A stretch of 64,000 nucleotides of DNA from Peptoniphilus_A sp001811425 (lineage in GTDB: Bacteria > Bacillota > Clostridia > Tissierellales > Peptoniphilaceae), in NCBI RefSeq assembly GCF_001811425.1, contig NZ_KV804704.1, forward strand, positions 1 through 64,000. The letters run 5' to 3'. This document shows positions 52,232 through 61,221 of the stretch, piece after piece. The translations under genes and the position numbers were made by a program. Each line of letters opens with the position of its first letter. Position 1 is the first letter of the stretch. The notes under the pieces were generated by a model. It was not told the DNA's origin. It saw only the letters and a list, made by a program, of their open reading frames with translations, and did no database searches.

Positions 52232-53892
52232 TGAAAAATACTAATAAAGTGAAGATAATTCCACTGGGAGGACTTCACGAGATTGGAAAAAATCTTACAG
52301 TTATAGAATACAGAGATGATATTATTATTATCGACTGTGGTATGACTTTCCCAGAAGACGAAATGCTTGGTATTGATGTTGTAATACCAGATGTGACTTA
52401 TTTGGAAAATAATAAGCATAAGATTAGAGGACTTGTATTAACTCATGGTCACGAGGACCATATTGGTGCCATTCCCTATGTTTTAAGAAAGTTAGACTTA
52501 GACATTTATGGAACTGGACTTACTATTGGACTTTTGGAAAATAAATTAAAGGAACACAGACTTTCTAAGGACAAGCTCCATGTAGTTAATGCTGGAGATG
52601 TAGTGAAGCTTGGCAAAATGGAAGTTGAGTGGATAAATGTAAACCACTCCATACCCGATGCCTGTGCCCTTGCCATAAAGACACCTCTTGGATATATTTA
52701 TCATTCAGGAGACTTTAAGGTAGACTTTACACCAATTAGTGGCAAGCCAATTAACCTAACTAGAATTGCAGAAATAGGCGAAAAGGGTGTTATTGCCATG
52801 ATTGGTGAATCTACAAACGTCCTTAGACCAGGCTATACAATGAGTGAATCTAAAGTTGGGGAAACCTTTAATAGACTTTTCCAAAACTTGCAAGACAACA
52901 GAATTATAATTGCAACTTTTGCATCAAATGTGCATAGAGTTCAACAAATTATAAACTCTGCAGAAAAATATGGCAGAAAAGTTGTCTTATCTGGCAGGTC
53001 TATGGTAAATGTTACTGAAACTGCAAGAAGGCTGGGACAATTTAGGGTTAAGAAAGACACCTTTGTAGACATAAGAGATATGGATAAGTATGACGACAGC
53101 GAAATTGTGTTAATCACAACAGGTTCACAAGGTGAGCCAATGTCTGCCCTTACTAGAATTGCCTATGGAGAACACAGAAAGATTCAGCTAACTCCAAATG
53201 ATGCTATAATTCTTTCAGCAACTCCAATTCCTGGCAACGAAAATGCAGTTACAAAGGTTATAAATAGACTTCTTGAGAGAGGGGCAAAGGTAATTTATGA
53301 AACTCTTTCAGAAATTCACGTTTCAGGTCACGCTTGCCAAGAAGAGTTAAAATTAATTTTAAGCTTAGTTAAGCCAAAATATTTTATTCCTGCTCACGGC
53401 GAAGTTAGACACTTGATGAAACACGCTAAGATTGCCACTCAAATGGGAATGCCAGAAGAGAATATTTTCATTATGGAAAATGGAAACTGCCTTGAAATTT
53501 CACAAAAAGAGGCAAAGCTCGTTGGCGATGTTCCTTCAGGAAATATTTTAGTTGATGGACTTGGCGTTGGCGATGTAGGAAATATTGTATTAAGAGACAG
53601 AAGACATCTTTCTGAAGATGGACTTATTATAGTTGTAATAACTATTACAAAAGAAGGAAAAGTTGTATCAGGACCTGATATAATTTCAAGAGGATTTGTC
53701 TATGTAAGAGAGTCTGAAGATTTAATCGAAGACGCAAAAAATGTTGTTAGAAAAATCTTAAATGATGACTCAAGAGACAATTTAAAGGACTGGAATGGAC
53801 TCAAGTCTGACATCAGAGACAATTTGAGATCTTATATTTTCAAAAACACAAAGAGAAATCCTATGATTTTGCCAATTATTATGGAAGTTTAG
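52231..53892 (+). CDS. Ribonuclease J
   Basis: This 553-residue metallo-beta-lactamase/beta-CASP nuclease has the zinc motif THGHEDHIGA, then IYHSGDFKVD, the beta-CASP part VHRVQQIINSAEKYGRK and HVSGHACQEELK, and a C-terminal domain. RNase J has 5'-3' exo- and endonuclease activity in mRNA decay. Whether J1 or J2 cannot be told; no second copy lies in the window. Confidence 0.94.
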   Translation: MKNTNKVKIIPLGGLHEIGKNLTVIEYRDDIIIIDCGMTFPEDEMLGIDVVIPDVTYLENNKHKIRGLVLTHGHEDHIGAIPYVLRKLDLDIYGTGLTIGLLENKLKEHRLSKDKLHVVNAGDVVKLGKMEVEWINVNHSIPDACALAIKTPLGYIYHSGDFKVDFTPISGKPINLTRIAEIGEKGVIAMIGESTNVLRPGYTMSESKVGETFNRLFQNLQDNRIIIATFASNVHRVQQIINSAEKYGRKVVLSGRSMVNVTETARRLGQFRVKKDTFVDIRDMDKYDDSEIVLITTGSQGEPMSALTRIAYGEHRKIQLTPNDAIILSATPIPGNENAVTKVINRLLERGAKVIYETLSEIHVSGHACQEELKLILSLVKPKYFIPAHGEVRHLMKHAKIATQMGMPEENIFIMENGNCLEISQKEAKLVGDVPSGNILVDGLGVGDVGNIVLRDRRHLSEDGLIIVVITITKEGKVVSGPDIISRGFVYVRESEDLIEDAKNVVRKILNDDSRDNLKDWNGLKSDIRDNLRSYIFKNTKRNPMILPIIMEV

Positions 53893-53898
53893 GACATT

Positions 53899-53926
53899 TA
53901 GGGAATCTATTAGGTTCCCTTTTTTA
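53899..53926 (+). terminator. Terminator after the RNase J gene
   Basis: AGGGAA-(TCTATTAGG)-TTCCCT followed by T5, 7 bp after the stop codon. Confidence 0.78.
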
Positions 53927-53934
53927 GAGGAATT

Positions 53935-54591
53935 ATGCCAAATATAAATTACGATTATATAGAAAATTATTTGAGAAATTTAAAAGAAATTGACGATGAG
54001 AAACTAAGAGAGATGAATGATTTTGCAGAGGAAAATCATGTGCCCATAATCGAAAGGGAAAGCGAAGAATTTATTAATTTTTTGATTTCAATGCAAAAGC
54101 CAAAAAAAGTTCTGGAACTGGGCACAGCCATTGGTTACTCGTCCATTTCCTTTGCTAAGAGAAATAAGTGCATAGAAAAAATCGACAGTGTGGAATTAAA
54201 GCATGAAATGGCAGAAATTGCCAGGAAAAATATTTCCGATGTAGGCTTAGAAAATATTATTTCTGTTCACGAAAGTGATGCCTATGATTTTTTGGAGGAC
54301 TTAGAAGAGTCCTACGACTTAATTTTTATTGACGCTGCAAAGGGTCAATACGAAAAATATTTTGACTCTGGGCTTAAAAATTTAAATGAAAAGGGACTTA
54401 TAATCTGTGACAATGTTCTATTTAAGGGCATGATTGCAGAGGACTCCCTAGTTAAGAGAAGAAAAATAACTATTGTAAAAAGACTTAGAAAATTTTTAAA
54501 GGACATTTCAGAAGACGAGAGATTTATCTCTTCTGTCGTTCCCATTGGAGATGGAGTCCTTTTAGTTAGGAGAAAAGATGAAGAAGATTGA
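53935..54591 (+). CDS. trmR: tRNA 5-hydroxyuridine methyltransferase TrmR-like
   Basis: This 218-residue SAM-dependent O-methyltransferase has the SAM motif VLELGTAIGYSSI and the metal/catalytic Asp stretch YDLIFIDAAKGQYEKYF. Its position before the U32 protein and udk equals B. subtilis yrrM-yrrN/O-udk, where YrrM (TrmR) methylates ho5U34 of tRNA to mo5U. The assignment rests on this synteny. It overlaps the next gene by 14 bp. Confidence 0.83.
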   Translation: MPNINYDYIENYLRNLKEIDDEKLREMNDFAEENHVPIIERESEEFINFLISMQKPKKVLELGTAIGYSSISFAKRNKCIEKIDSVELKHEMAEIARKNISDVGLENIISVHESDAYDFLEDLEESYDLIFIDAAKGQYEKYFDSGLKNLNEKGLIICDNVLFKGMIAEDSLVKRRKITIVKRLRKFLKDISEDERFISSVVPIGDGVLLVRRKDEED

Positions 54592-55807
54592 ACTTTTAGC
54601 ACCAGCTGGTGATATTAATAAATTAAAGACTGCAGTGGAGTATGGTGCCGATGCAGTTTATCTTGGAGGAGAAAGCTTTGGACTTAGAAAGGCATCAAAG
54701 AATTTTTCCCTTGAAGATATAAAGTGGGCAGCAGACTATTTGCACGAGAGGGGAAAAACCCTTCATGTAACTTTAAATATTATCCCTCACGATAAGGACA
54801 TGATGGGAGTAGAAGATTATATCAAAAAACTTTATGATATTGGAGTGGATGCCCTAATAGTTGCAGACCCAGGCATGTTTATGAAGGTAAAGGAAGTGGC
54901 ACCAGATTTTCCAATTCACATTTCAACTCAAGGCTCAGTTACAAATGCCGAAACAGTAAAATTCTGGCAAAAACTTGGGGCAGAAAGAGTTGTAATGGCA
55001 AGGGAATTAAGTTTAAAGGAAGTTTCTGATATAATAAAGGAAGTTGGAGATTCCATTGATATTGAAACCTTTGCTCACGGTGCCATGTGCATGTCCTACT
55101 CAGGGAGATGCCTTTTGTCAAATTATATGACGGGAAGAGATGCCAACATGGGCGACTGCGCACAACCTTGCAGGTATAAGTACCACTTAGTTGAAGAAAA
55201 GAGGCCTGGGGAATATTTTCCAATTGAAGAACATGACGAGGGCACTTTTATCATGAACTCCAAGGATCTATGTATGATTGAGCACATTGACGACTTAATC
55301 GAGGCAGGCATAGCCAGCTTAAAAATCGAAGGCAGAGTAAAAAGTGAATATTATCTTGCAACTGTTATTAGGTCTTACAGAATGGCAATTGATGCTTACT
55401 ATGCTGACAGGGAAAATTATAAGTACGACCCCTATCTTTTGGAAGAAATAAAAAAAGTTAGCCACAGAGATTTTACTACGGGATTCTTTTATGGAAAGGC
55501 CAATGAAAATTCACAAGTTTATGAAGACAACTCCTACATCAGGGGTTATGACTTTGTGGGAATTGTCCTTGATTATGACAAGGACTCAAAGATTGCAACT
55601 ATTGAGCAAAGAAATAGGGTCTTTGTTGGCGATGAAATAGAAATTTTTGGCCCTGGCATCAAACACTTCGACTACAAAATAGAAAGGATGTTAGATGACA
55701 AGGACAAGGAAATTGAAGTTGCAAACAAGGCAAAGCAAATTTTTAAGATAAAAATAGATAAGCCTATTGAAAAAGGATTTATTTTGAGGAGAGAAAATGA
55801 AGACTAA
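54578..55807 (+). CDS. trhP: U32 family protein, tRNA hydroxylation TrhP-like
   Basis: This 409-residue U32-family protein starts KKIELLAPAGDINKLKTAVEYGADAVYLGG and has the Cys set of the Fe-S type (CMSYSGRC and GDCAQPCRY) before KIEGRVKSEYYLATVIRSYR. In B. subtilis and E. coli, TrhP hydroxylates tRNA U34 using prephenate. Older annotation calls such proteins collagenase-like peptidases. Here one gene replaces the two of B. subtilis. The next ATG overlaps its end by 11 bp. Confidence 0.85.
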   Translation: MKKIELLAPAGDINKLKTAVEYGADAVYLGGESFGLRKASKNFSLEDIKWAADYLHERGKTLHVTLNIIPHDKDMMGVEDYIKKLYDIGVDALIVADPGMFMKVKEVAPDFPIHISTQGSVTNAETVKFWQKLGAERVVMARELSLKEVSDIIKEVGDSIDIETFAHGAMCMSYSGRCLLSNYMTGRDANMGDCAQPCRYKYHLVEEKRPGEYFPIEEHDEGTFIMNSKDLCMIEHIDDLIEAGIASLKIEGRVKSEYYLATVIRSYRMAIDAYYADRENYKYDPYLLEEIKKVSHRDFTTGFFYGKANENSQVYEDNSYIRGYDFVGIVLDYDKDSKIATIEQRNRVFVGDEIEIFGPGIKHFDYKIERMLDDKDKEIEVANKAKQIFKIKIDKPIEKGFILRRENED

Positions 55808-56414
55808 AGCCTGCATTATTGGTATATGTGGTGGAAGCGGTAGTGGAAAAAGCACTGTCACAAAAAAATTAATTGAGCTTATAGGTAAAGATAATGTGTC
55901 TGTAATTGAGCAAGATTCTTATTACAAGGACCAGTCAAATCTAGCCTTTGAGGAGAGAGTAAAAACTAACTACGACCATCCTCTTGCCTTTGACAACAAC
56001 CTCTTATTTGAGCATTTAGAGATGTTAAAGGAAGGCAAGGAAATTGAAAAGCCAATCTATGACTTTTCCCTTCACAACAGAAAAAAGGAAAAGGATATAG
56101 TTTATCCAAAGCCAATTATAATTTTGGAAGGCATCTTAATTTTTAATGAGGTAAATTTAATTGACATCATGGACATAAAAGTATTTGTGGACACAGATGC
56201 CGATGTGAGAATTATTAGGAGAATTAAAAGGGATATGCAAGAGAGGGGAAGGTCTCTTGACTCAGTTATTGACCAATACATGGCAACAGTAAGACCATCT
56301 CACCTTCAGTTTGTTGAGCCTTCAAAGAGGTATGCCGATATAATTATTCCTGAAGGCGGCGAAAATGAAGTGGCAATTGATCTTTTATACCAAAAAATTA
56401 AATCTTTAGTATAA
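55797..56414 (+). CDS. udk: Uridine kinase
   Basis: This 205-residue enzyme phosphorylates uridine and cytidine. The P-loop GGSGSGKST, the DSYYKDQ motif, the NYDHPLAFD substrate part and the RRIKRDMQERGRS lid are typical. It overlaps the U32 gene and closes this operon. AGGAGAG lies within the preceding gene. Confidence 0.94.
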   Translation: MKTKACIIGICGGSGSGKSTVTKKLIELIGKDNVSVIEQDSYYKDQSNLAFEERVKTNYDHPLAFDNNLLFEHLEMLKEGKEIEKPIYDFSLHNRKKEKDIVYPKPIIILEGILIFNEVNLIDIMDIKVFVDTDADVRIIRRIKRDMQERGRSLDSVIDQYMATVRPSHLQFVEPSKRYADIIIPEGGENEVAIDLLYQKIKSLV

Positions 56415-56421
56415 AAAACAT

Positions 56422-56450
56422 TTGACAAGACAAAAACTATGTGTTATCAT
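56422..56450 (+). promoter_or_regulatory. Promoter of the infC-rpmI-rplT operon
   Basis: TTGACA (56422-56427), 17 bp, TATCAT (56445-56450). Start at about 56457. Confidence 0.8.
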
Positions 56451-56456
56451 ATCATC

Positions 56457-56579
56457 TGTTATTAAAGAAGAAGTCCGCTTCTCACCTAATGGCAGGGTCA
56501 TTTAGGTTGTTTTAAAATTATGATGAATTTGCGGGCATCTTTGGGTGCCTGCTTTTTTAATTTACGGAGGTGCTTAGAA
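56457..56579 (+). promoter_or_regulatory. infC leader (ribosomal protein L20-type autoregulatory leader)
   Basis: The leader contains paired segments (CACCTAATGG...AGGTTG; GAAGTCCGCTTC) and then an attenuator hairpin at 56530-56558. In other Firmicutes the same operon is repressed by L20 binding an analogous leader that promotes premature termination. The presence here is seen; the L20 binding is inferred. Confidence 0.72.
56530..56558 (+). terminator. Attenuator in the infC leader
   Basis: GCGGGCATC-TTTG-GGTGCCTGC followed by T6, only 8 bp before the infC ribosome binding site. Confidence 0.87.
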
Positions 56580-57107
56580 ATTAAAGAACTTCAAATCAAT
56601 GAAGAGATAAGGGAAAAGGAAGTCAGATTAGTAGATGATGAAGGCAATCAATTAGGCGTTGTGCCTAAGATGCAAGCCATCGATTTGGCCATATCTAAAA
56701 AACTGGACTTAGTCAATGTTGCGCCAAACGCAAAACCACCAGTATGTCGTATAATGGACTATGGTAAATACAGATACGAACAAGAGAAGAAAGAAAAAGA
56801 AGCTAAGAAAAAACAAAAGGTAATCAATATTAAGGAACTTAGATTAACTCCTAATATTGAAGATCATGACTTAAATACTAAAGCCAATAGAGCTATTGAT
56901 TTCTTAAAAAATGGTGACAGAGTTAAGGTTTCAGTTAGATTTAGAGGTAGAGAGATGGGTCACACTGATCTTGGACGAGATGTTCTCGACAAGTTTTATG
57001 ATTTAATTTCTGAGTATGGAGTTGTGGACAAAAAACCTAAAATGGAAGGAAGAAGTCTTGTGATGTTCCTTTCAGAGAGAAAAGACAAAGATAAGTCTGA
57101 TAATTAA
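56580..57107 (+). CDS. infC: Translation initiation factor IF-3 (AUU start codon)
   Basis: This 175-residue factor has an N-domain (KELQINEEIREKEVRLVDDEGN, GVVPKMQAIDLA) and a C-domain (ISVRFRGREMG-like stretch). Start: GGAGGTG at 56566-56572 lies 7 bp before ATT 56580, which encodes the first residue of the normal IF-3 N-terminus. AUU is the classic infC start, repressed by IF-3 itself. An ATG reading frame upstream (56520) would run through the attenuator and is not credible. Confidence 0.93.
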   Translation: MKELQINEEIREKEVRLVDDEGNQLGVVPKMQAIDLAISKKLDLVNVAPNAKPPVCRIMDYGKYRYEQEKKEKEAKKKQKVINIKELRLTPNIEDHDLNTKANRAIDFLKNGDRVKVSVRFRGREMGHTDLGRDVLDKFYDLISEYGVVDKKPKMEGRSLVMFLSERKDKDKSDN

Positions 57108-57118
57108 GGAGGATTTTT

Positions 57119-57310
57119 ATGGCAAAAATGAAAACTCACAGAGCTTCCGCCAAGAGATTTAAGAGAACTGGTTCTGGAAAGCTTAGAAGATTTTATGCTT
57201 ATAAAGGACATTTAACTGGTAAGAAAACTGCTAAGAGACTAAGAAAACTTAGAAAGGGCAGTTTAGTTTCTAAAGGTGATCAAAAGAGAATTGATCACAT
57301 GATCCCTTAA
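57119..57310 (+). CDS. rpmI: 50S ribosomal protein L35
   Basis: This 63-residue basic protein (KMKTHRASAKRFKRTGSGKLRR as start pattern, LRKGSLVSKGD near the end) is bL35. It follows infC with AAGGAGG before ATG. Length is normal. Confidence 0.97.
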   Translation: MAKMKTHRASAKRFKRTGSGKLRRFYAYKGHLTGKKTAKRLRKLRKGSLVSKGDQKRIDHMIP

Positions 57311-57322
57311 TAGGAGGTAAAG

Positions 57323-57673
57323 ATGGCTAGAGTAAAAAGAGGCGTTAACGCTAAAAAAAGACATAATAATATCCTAAAACAAGCTAAGGGATATTTTGGT
57401 GCAAAATCAAAATTATATAGAACTGCTAACCAAGCTGTTATGAAATCTCTAAACTACTCATATATTGGTAGAAAACAAAGAAAAAGAGATTTTAGAAAAC
57501 TTTGGATAACAAGAATTAATGCTGCTGCTAGACTTAATGGCATGAGCTATTCAAAATTCATTAGTGGTCTAAAGAAAGCTAATGTTAATATTAACAGAAA
57601 GATGCTTTCTGAAATGGCAATTAATGACCCAGCTGGTTTTGCAAAATTAGTTGAGATTGCAAAAGAAAATTAA
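57323..57673 (+). CDS. rplT: 50S ribosomal protein L20
   Basis: This 116-residue bL20 has RVKRGVNAKKRHNNILKQAKG and the RDFRKLWITRINAA motif. It is probably also the repressor of its operon through the leader at 56457-56579. AGGAGG lies before ATG. A terminator closes the operon. Confidence 0.97.
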   Translation: MARVKRGVNAKKRHNNILKQAKGYFGAKSKLYRTANQAVMKSLNYSYIGRKQRKRDFRKLWITRINAAARLNGMSYSKFISGLKKANVNINRKMLSEMAINDPAGFAKLVEIAKEN

Positions 57674-57678
57674 TTTTA

Positions 57679-57702
57679 TGCTCCCTTTAGGGAGCTTTTT
57701 TT
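57679..57702 (+). terminator. Terminator of the infC operon
   Basis: GCTCCC-TTTA-GGGAGC followed by T7. Confidence 0.92.
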
Positions 57703-57738
57703 GTATAATGAATATATAAAAAATTTTTTGAGGGTATT

Positions 57739-59067
57739 ATGATTAGAAAATTAAAAAAGAATCCACCTCTTATAGTATGCCTTTCTTTTTTTGCACTGAT
57801 TTTCTTGGGAGCCTGTCTATTAGACCTTCCCATAGCTAGTGCAAATGGCGAGAGAATTGGATTTTTAAATGCATTCTTCACATCTACATCTGCATCCTGT
57901 GTAACGGGACTTATTGTCGCCAACACTGCCACTCAGTGGACTGTCTTTGGCAAAGTCGTTATAATTATTTTAATTCAAATTGGGGGTCTGGGCACAATGG
58001 TATTTTTGTCCCTTGTTGCCATGGCACTTAACAAGAGAATAGGAATTACTGAGAGAAGAATTATAAAGGAACAAACAAGTGCAGATACCAGCAAGGGCAT
58101 CATTAGACTTGTAATTTATATTATTAAATTTTCTTTGACTGTAGAACTTATTGGGGCAATTTTACTTTCCACAAAATTTATCCCAGACTTTGGTCTAGAA
58201 AAAGGAATTTTATATTCTCTATTTCATTCTGTTTCTGCTTTTTGTAATGCAGGCTTTGACATCATAGGCAATTCTCTAACGGATTATGTGTCTGATTTTA
58301 CTGTCAACATGACAATTTCTATTTTAATAATTTTTGGCGGTTTAGGTTTCACAGTTTTTATTGACATATATAGAAAGAGGAGATTTAAAAATTTAAGCCT
58401 TCACTCAAAAGTTGTAATATCTATTACAGCAATACTTATTTTTGTTGGCACAATTTCTTTTTTCTTAATTGAGCATAATGGTATTGCCATGAAAGGCTTG
58501 ACCCTAAAGGGAAAAATTTTATCTTCCTTCTTTATGTCTGTCACATCGAGAACAGCTGGCTTTAATACAATTGACATAGGAAAGATGCAAGAAGGTTCTG
58601 TAATTGTAACTATAATGCTAATGTTTATTGGTGCCTCTCCAGCATCAACTGGTGGAGGAATTAAGACTACAACTTTTGGAGTTTTATTATCATCAACAAT
58701 TTCTGTTTTAAGGGGAAATAAAGAGACAGAAATATTTCACAAGACCATACCTTATGAAACTCTTATAAAATCTCTTTGTATTTTCACCTTGGGCTCTTTC
58801 TTAGTAATATTTTCATCTCTTTGGATTACACTTATTGAGCAGGGAAAGTTTTTATATTTAGATATTTTATACGAAATTGTTTCAGCCTTTGGAACAGTTG
58901 GTATTAGTAGAGGAATCACTGCAGATTTAAGTTCTCTTTCAAAAATAATTTTAATTGTCTTAATGTATCTTGGAAGAGTGGGAGCAGCAACTTTAGGTGT
59001 GGGAATTTTAGATAATCACAGAAAGAAACACACGAAATATTCTGAAGGAAAAATAATAGTGGGGTAA
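57739..59067 (+). CDS. Potassium uptake protein KtrB/TrkH family
   Basis: This 442-residue membrane protein has four repeated M1-P-M2 units. Selectivity-filter Gly stretches such as TSASCVTGL, SAFCNAGFD and SRTAGFNT are visible. It forms the K+ channel-like translocator, gated by the cytosolic protein encoded 3 bp downstream. Sequence length favours KtrB over the longer TrkH. Confidence 0.91.
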   Translation: MIRKLKKNPPLIVCLSFFALIFLGACLLDLPIASANGERIGFLNAFFTSTSASCVTGLIVANTATQWTVFGKVVIIILIQIGGLGTMVFLSLVAMALNKRIGITERRIIKEQTSADTSKGIIRLVIYIIKFSLTVELIGAILLSTKFIPDFGLEKGILYSLFHSVSAFCNAGFDIIGNSLTDYVSDFTVNMTISILIIFGGLGFTVFIDIYRKRRFKNLSLHSKVVISITAILIFVGTISFFLIEHNGIAMKGLTLKGKILSSFFMSVTSRTAGFNTIDIGKMQEGSVIVTIMLMFIGASPASTGGGIKTTTFGVLLSSTISVLRGNKETEIFHKTIPYETLIKSLCIFTLGSFLVIFSSLWITLIEQGKFLYLDILYEIVSAFGTVGISRGITADLSSLSKIILIVLMYLGRVGAATLGVGILDNHRKKHTKYSEGKIIVG

Positions 59068-59070
59068 TTT

Positions 59071-59721
59071 ATGAAGACATTTATTGTATTTGGCTGTGGT
59101 AGATTTGGTTCTACTGTTGCCACAAGATTATATGATTTAAAGAATGATGTTGTAATTGTAGATTATGACGAAGAAAAAATTGATGCAATTTCAGAAAATG
59201 TCACTGAAGCAATTATATGTGACCTTGAAGATGAAAAGGCAATGACAGAGCTTGCACTAAAAAATTTTGATGTTGCAGTAATTGCCATTGGTGAAAATTT
59301 GCAAGCTGCTATTATGGCAGTCCTAGCATCTAAGGAAGCAGGAATAGAAAAAGTTATTGCCAAGGCACCTAATTATAGGTTTGGAAAAATTTTGTTAAAA
59401 TGTGGAGCAGATAAAATTATTTTTCCAGAAAGAGATATGGGTTATAGACTTGCAAATAATTTATCCAATGATTATTTACTAGACGCCAACGAAATTTCTA
59501 AGGGCTATACTATTTATGATTTTAAAGCTGTTCCAAAAATGCATGGAAAAGAAATAAAGGATTTAAAACTTAGAGAAGAATATAATTTTAATGTCTTAAT
59601 GATAAAGAGAAGTGGAGAAAATTTTGTAAATCCTCTTGCTTCTTTTAAAATCAAAGAAGAGGACATCTTAACAGTTTTGGGGTCAGACAAGGACATAAAA
59701 AGATTTACTGAAGATAATTAA
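59071..59721 (+). CDS. Potassium uptake regulatory protein KtrA/TrkA family
   Basis: This 216-residue RCK protein has a Rossmann fold with GCGRFGSTVA and acidic D at the second strand (VIVDYDEE) for nucleotide binding, then a TrkA-C domain (about 135-216). Octameric rings of it gate the KtrB channel in response to ATP/ADP or c-di-AMP. It is coupled to the preceding gene. Confidence 0.92.
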   Translation: MKTFIVFGCGRFGSTVATRLYDLKNDVVIVDYDEEKIDAISENVTEAIICDLEDEKAMTELALKNFDVAVIAIGENLQAAIMAVLASKEAGIEKVIAKAPNYRFGKILLKCGADKIIFPERDMGYRLANNLSNDYLLDANEISKGYTIYDFKAVPKMHGKEIKDLKLREEYNFNVLMIKRSGENFVNPLASFKIKEEDILTVLGSDKDIKRFTEDN

Positions 59722-59727
59722 AATAGA

Positions 59728-59760
59728 AAGACTAGTTTTTTGTGACTAGTCTTTTTTTTT
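59728..59760. terminator. Terminator after the ktr operon
   Basis: AAGACTAGT-TTTTTGTG-ACTAGTCTT followed by T8. It also faces the convergent small gene on the minus strand. Confidence 0.9.
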
Positions 59761-59769
59761 AACAAATTT

Positions 59770-59943
59770 TTAGAAAAATTTTTTTAAGTATAATTCATAT
59801 AAAAGCAGAAGCCAAGCTATAAGGTTAAAGACATAGGAAAGCCTTCCTCTAAGTTTTTCGTCCTTAACTATTTTTGTGTATTTAGTTAAAAAGTATCCAA
59901 ACAAAGCAGTAAAAAAGACAATAATTTCAAGATATTTATTCAT
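59770..59943 (-). CDS. Small membrane protein (57 aa), hidden on the minus strand
   Basis: A 57-codon frame reads MNKYLEIIVFFTALFGYFL, then a charged loop (KYTKIVKDEKLRGR) and a second hydrophobic helix ending LYLKKFF. Two-helix topology with a positively charged loop and the AAGGTAG site upstream support a real gene. It fills most of the 347-bp interval between ktrA and the DUF3048 gene. I know no family for it. Confidence 0.58.
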   Translation of the reverse strand: MNKYLEIIVFFTALFGYFLTKYTKIVKDEKLRGRLSYVFNLIAWLLLLYELYLKKFF

Positions 59944-60000
59944 AAAGTCACTACCTTTTTATTTTATCACAAGAAAAAAATTTTTAAAATTAATCCTTTG

Positions 60001-60029
60001 TTTACATATTGACCTTTATAAACTACAAT
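60001..60029 (+). promoter_or_regulatory. Probable promoter of the DUF3048 gene
   Basis: TTTACA (60001-60006), 17 bp, TACAAT (60024-60029), about 40 bp before the start codon. Confidence 0.62.
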
Positions 60030-60068
60030 TAAGTTAATACATAAAAGAAATCAGAAAGAGGAGAGACA

Positions 60069-61172
60069 ATGAAAAAATTAAAAAAACTTTTACTTATGAC
60101 TTTAGTGGCGACTTCACTAATTGCCTGCAACAAAAACACAGACACAGCTAATGCACCTAAGGAAGAAGAAAAAAAAGAACCAGAAAAAATAGTTTACTAC
60201 ACACCGCTTACTCATGAAGAAAGAGATAATGAAGAACAAGCCAAGAAAAAGATTTTTGCAGTAATGCTTGATAACCACGACGATGCAAGACCTCAAGCAC
60301 AAATTTCTAAGGCTGATATAATTTATGAGTACAGAGTTGAAGGCGAGTTTACAAGATACATGGCACTCTTCCAAAGTAATTTCCCAGAAAATGTTGGACC
60401 AGTTCGTTCTGCAAGACCTTACTTTGTGCAAACTGCCAAGGAATACAATGCAATTTATGCTCACTGGGGTGGCTCTGAAGCAGGACTTGCTGAAGTTAGA
60501 AATAGACACGTAGTTGATCTTGATGGCATTGCCCTTGAAGGAATAGTCTTCCACAGAAATAAAGATGTTGGCAAGCGCGCACCCCACAATGGATATATTT
60601 CCCTTCCTGAACTTGAAAATTATTTAGTTGAGAAAAAGGGCGTAGATGTAAATGACAACACTGTATCACTAAATTTTTATGACGAGATAGCAGAAATTGA
60701 AGGCATAGATGTTAAGGAAATTACCCTTAACTTTAACCAAAATTATAAGACTAATTTTATCTACGACGAGGCAAGTGGAAAATATAAGTACATCCGTCAA
60801 GGAGAGCCGGTAATCGATGAAGCCACAGGCGAAGAATTTTCTACAGACAACCTTGTAGTTCTCTTCCAAAAGGGAGTTGTCGCTGGACCTAAGGGAACCT
60901 TAAAAATGGCAAACATAGGAAGTGGTACAGGACTTCTTCTTCAAAAGGGAAAACTTGCTCCAATAACTTGGGAAAAGGCAAATGAAGATGCAAGGACTAT
61001 CTTAAAGTATCCTGATGGGACTGAAGTTAAATTTTATCCAGGCAGAACTTTCTTCTCAATAGTTGATGAAGAGAAGGATGCAGTTTACCAAGTTCCACAA
61101 GCTGAAGGTCAAGAAGGCCAAGATTCTTCTGCAAATACTAATGCAAAGGCAGAAGACCAAGCTGAGAAATAA
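60069..61172 (+). CDS. DUF3048 domain lipoprotein (YerB-like)
   Basis: This 367-residue protein has a lipoprotein signal ending SLIACN (Cys about 20) and the two DUF3048 parts: FAVMLDNHDDARPQAQISKADIIYEYRVEGEFTRYMAL in several blocks with PVRSARPYF, and a C-terminal domain (TWEKANEDARTILKYPDG, FYPGRTFFSIV). Function of YerB relatives is unknown, perhaps in cell-wall-linked processes. AGAGGAGAG precedes ATG. Confidence 0.87.
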   Translation: MKKLKKLLLMTLVATSLIACNKNTDTANAPKEEEKKEPEKIVYYTPLTHEERDNEEQAKKKIFAVMLDNHDDARPQAQISKADIIYEYRVEGEFTRYMALFQSNFPENVGPVRSARPYFVQTAKEYNAIYAHWGGSEAGLAEVRNRHVVDLDGIALEGIVFHRNKDVGKRAPHNGYISLPELENYLVEKKGVDVNDNTVSLNFYDEIAEIEGIDVKEITLNFNQNYKTNFIYDEASGKYKYIRQGEPVIDEATGEEFSTDNLVVLFQKGVVAGPKGTLKMANIGSGTGLLLQKGKLAPITWEKANEDARTILKYPDGTEVKFYPGRTFFSIVDEEKDAVYQVPQAEGQEGQDSSANTNAKAEDQAEK

Positions 61173-61221
61173 TAATTTTTAAAATATTTTTCTTGGGTAA
61201 ATATAAGCACGAGGTGATATT

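Noticed and set aside
56520..56579. N-terminal extension of infC from an upstream ATG
   Set aside because: It would translate the attenuator hairpin and T run and has no ribosome binding site; the IF-3 N-terminus begins at the ATT behind GGAGGTG.
60117..60587. Antisense frame of 156 codons opposite the DUF3048 gene
   Set aside because: Shadow of a clear lipoprotein gene; no ribosome binding site and odd Phe/Cys-rich composition.
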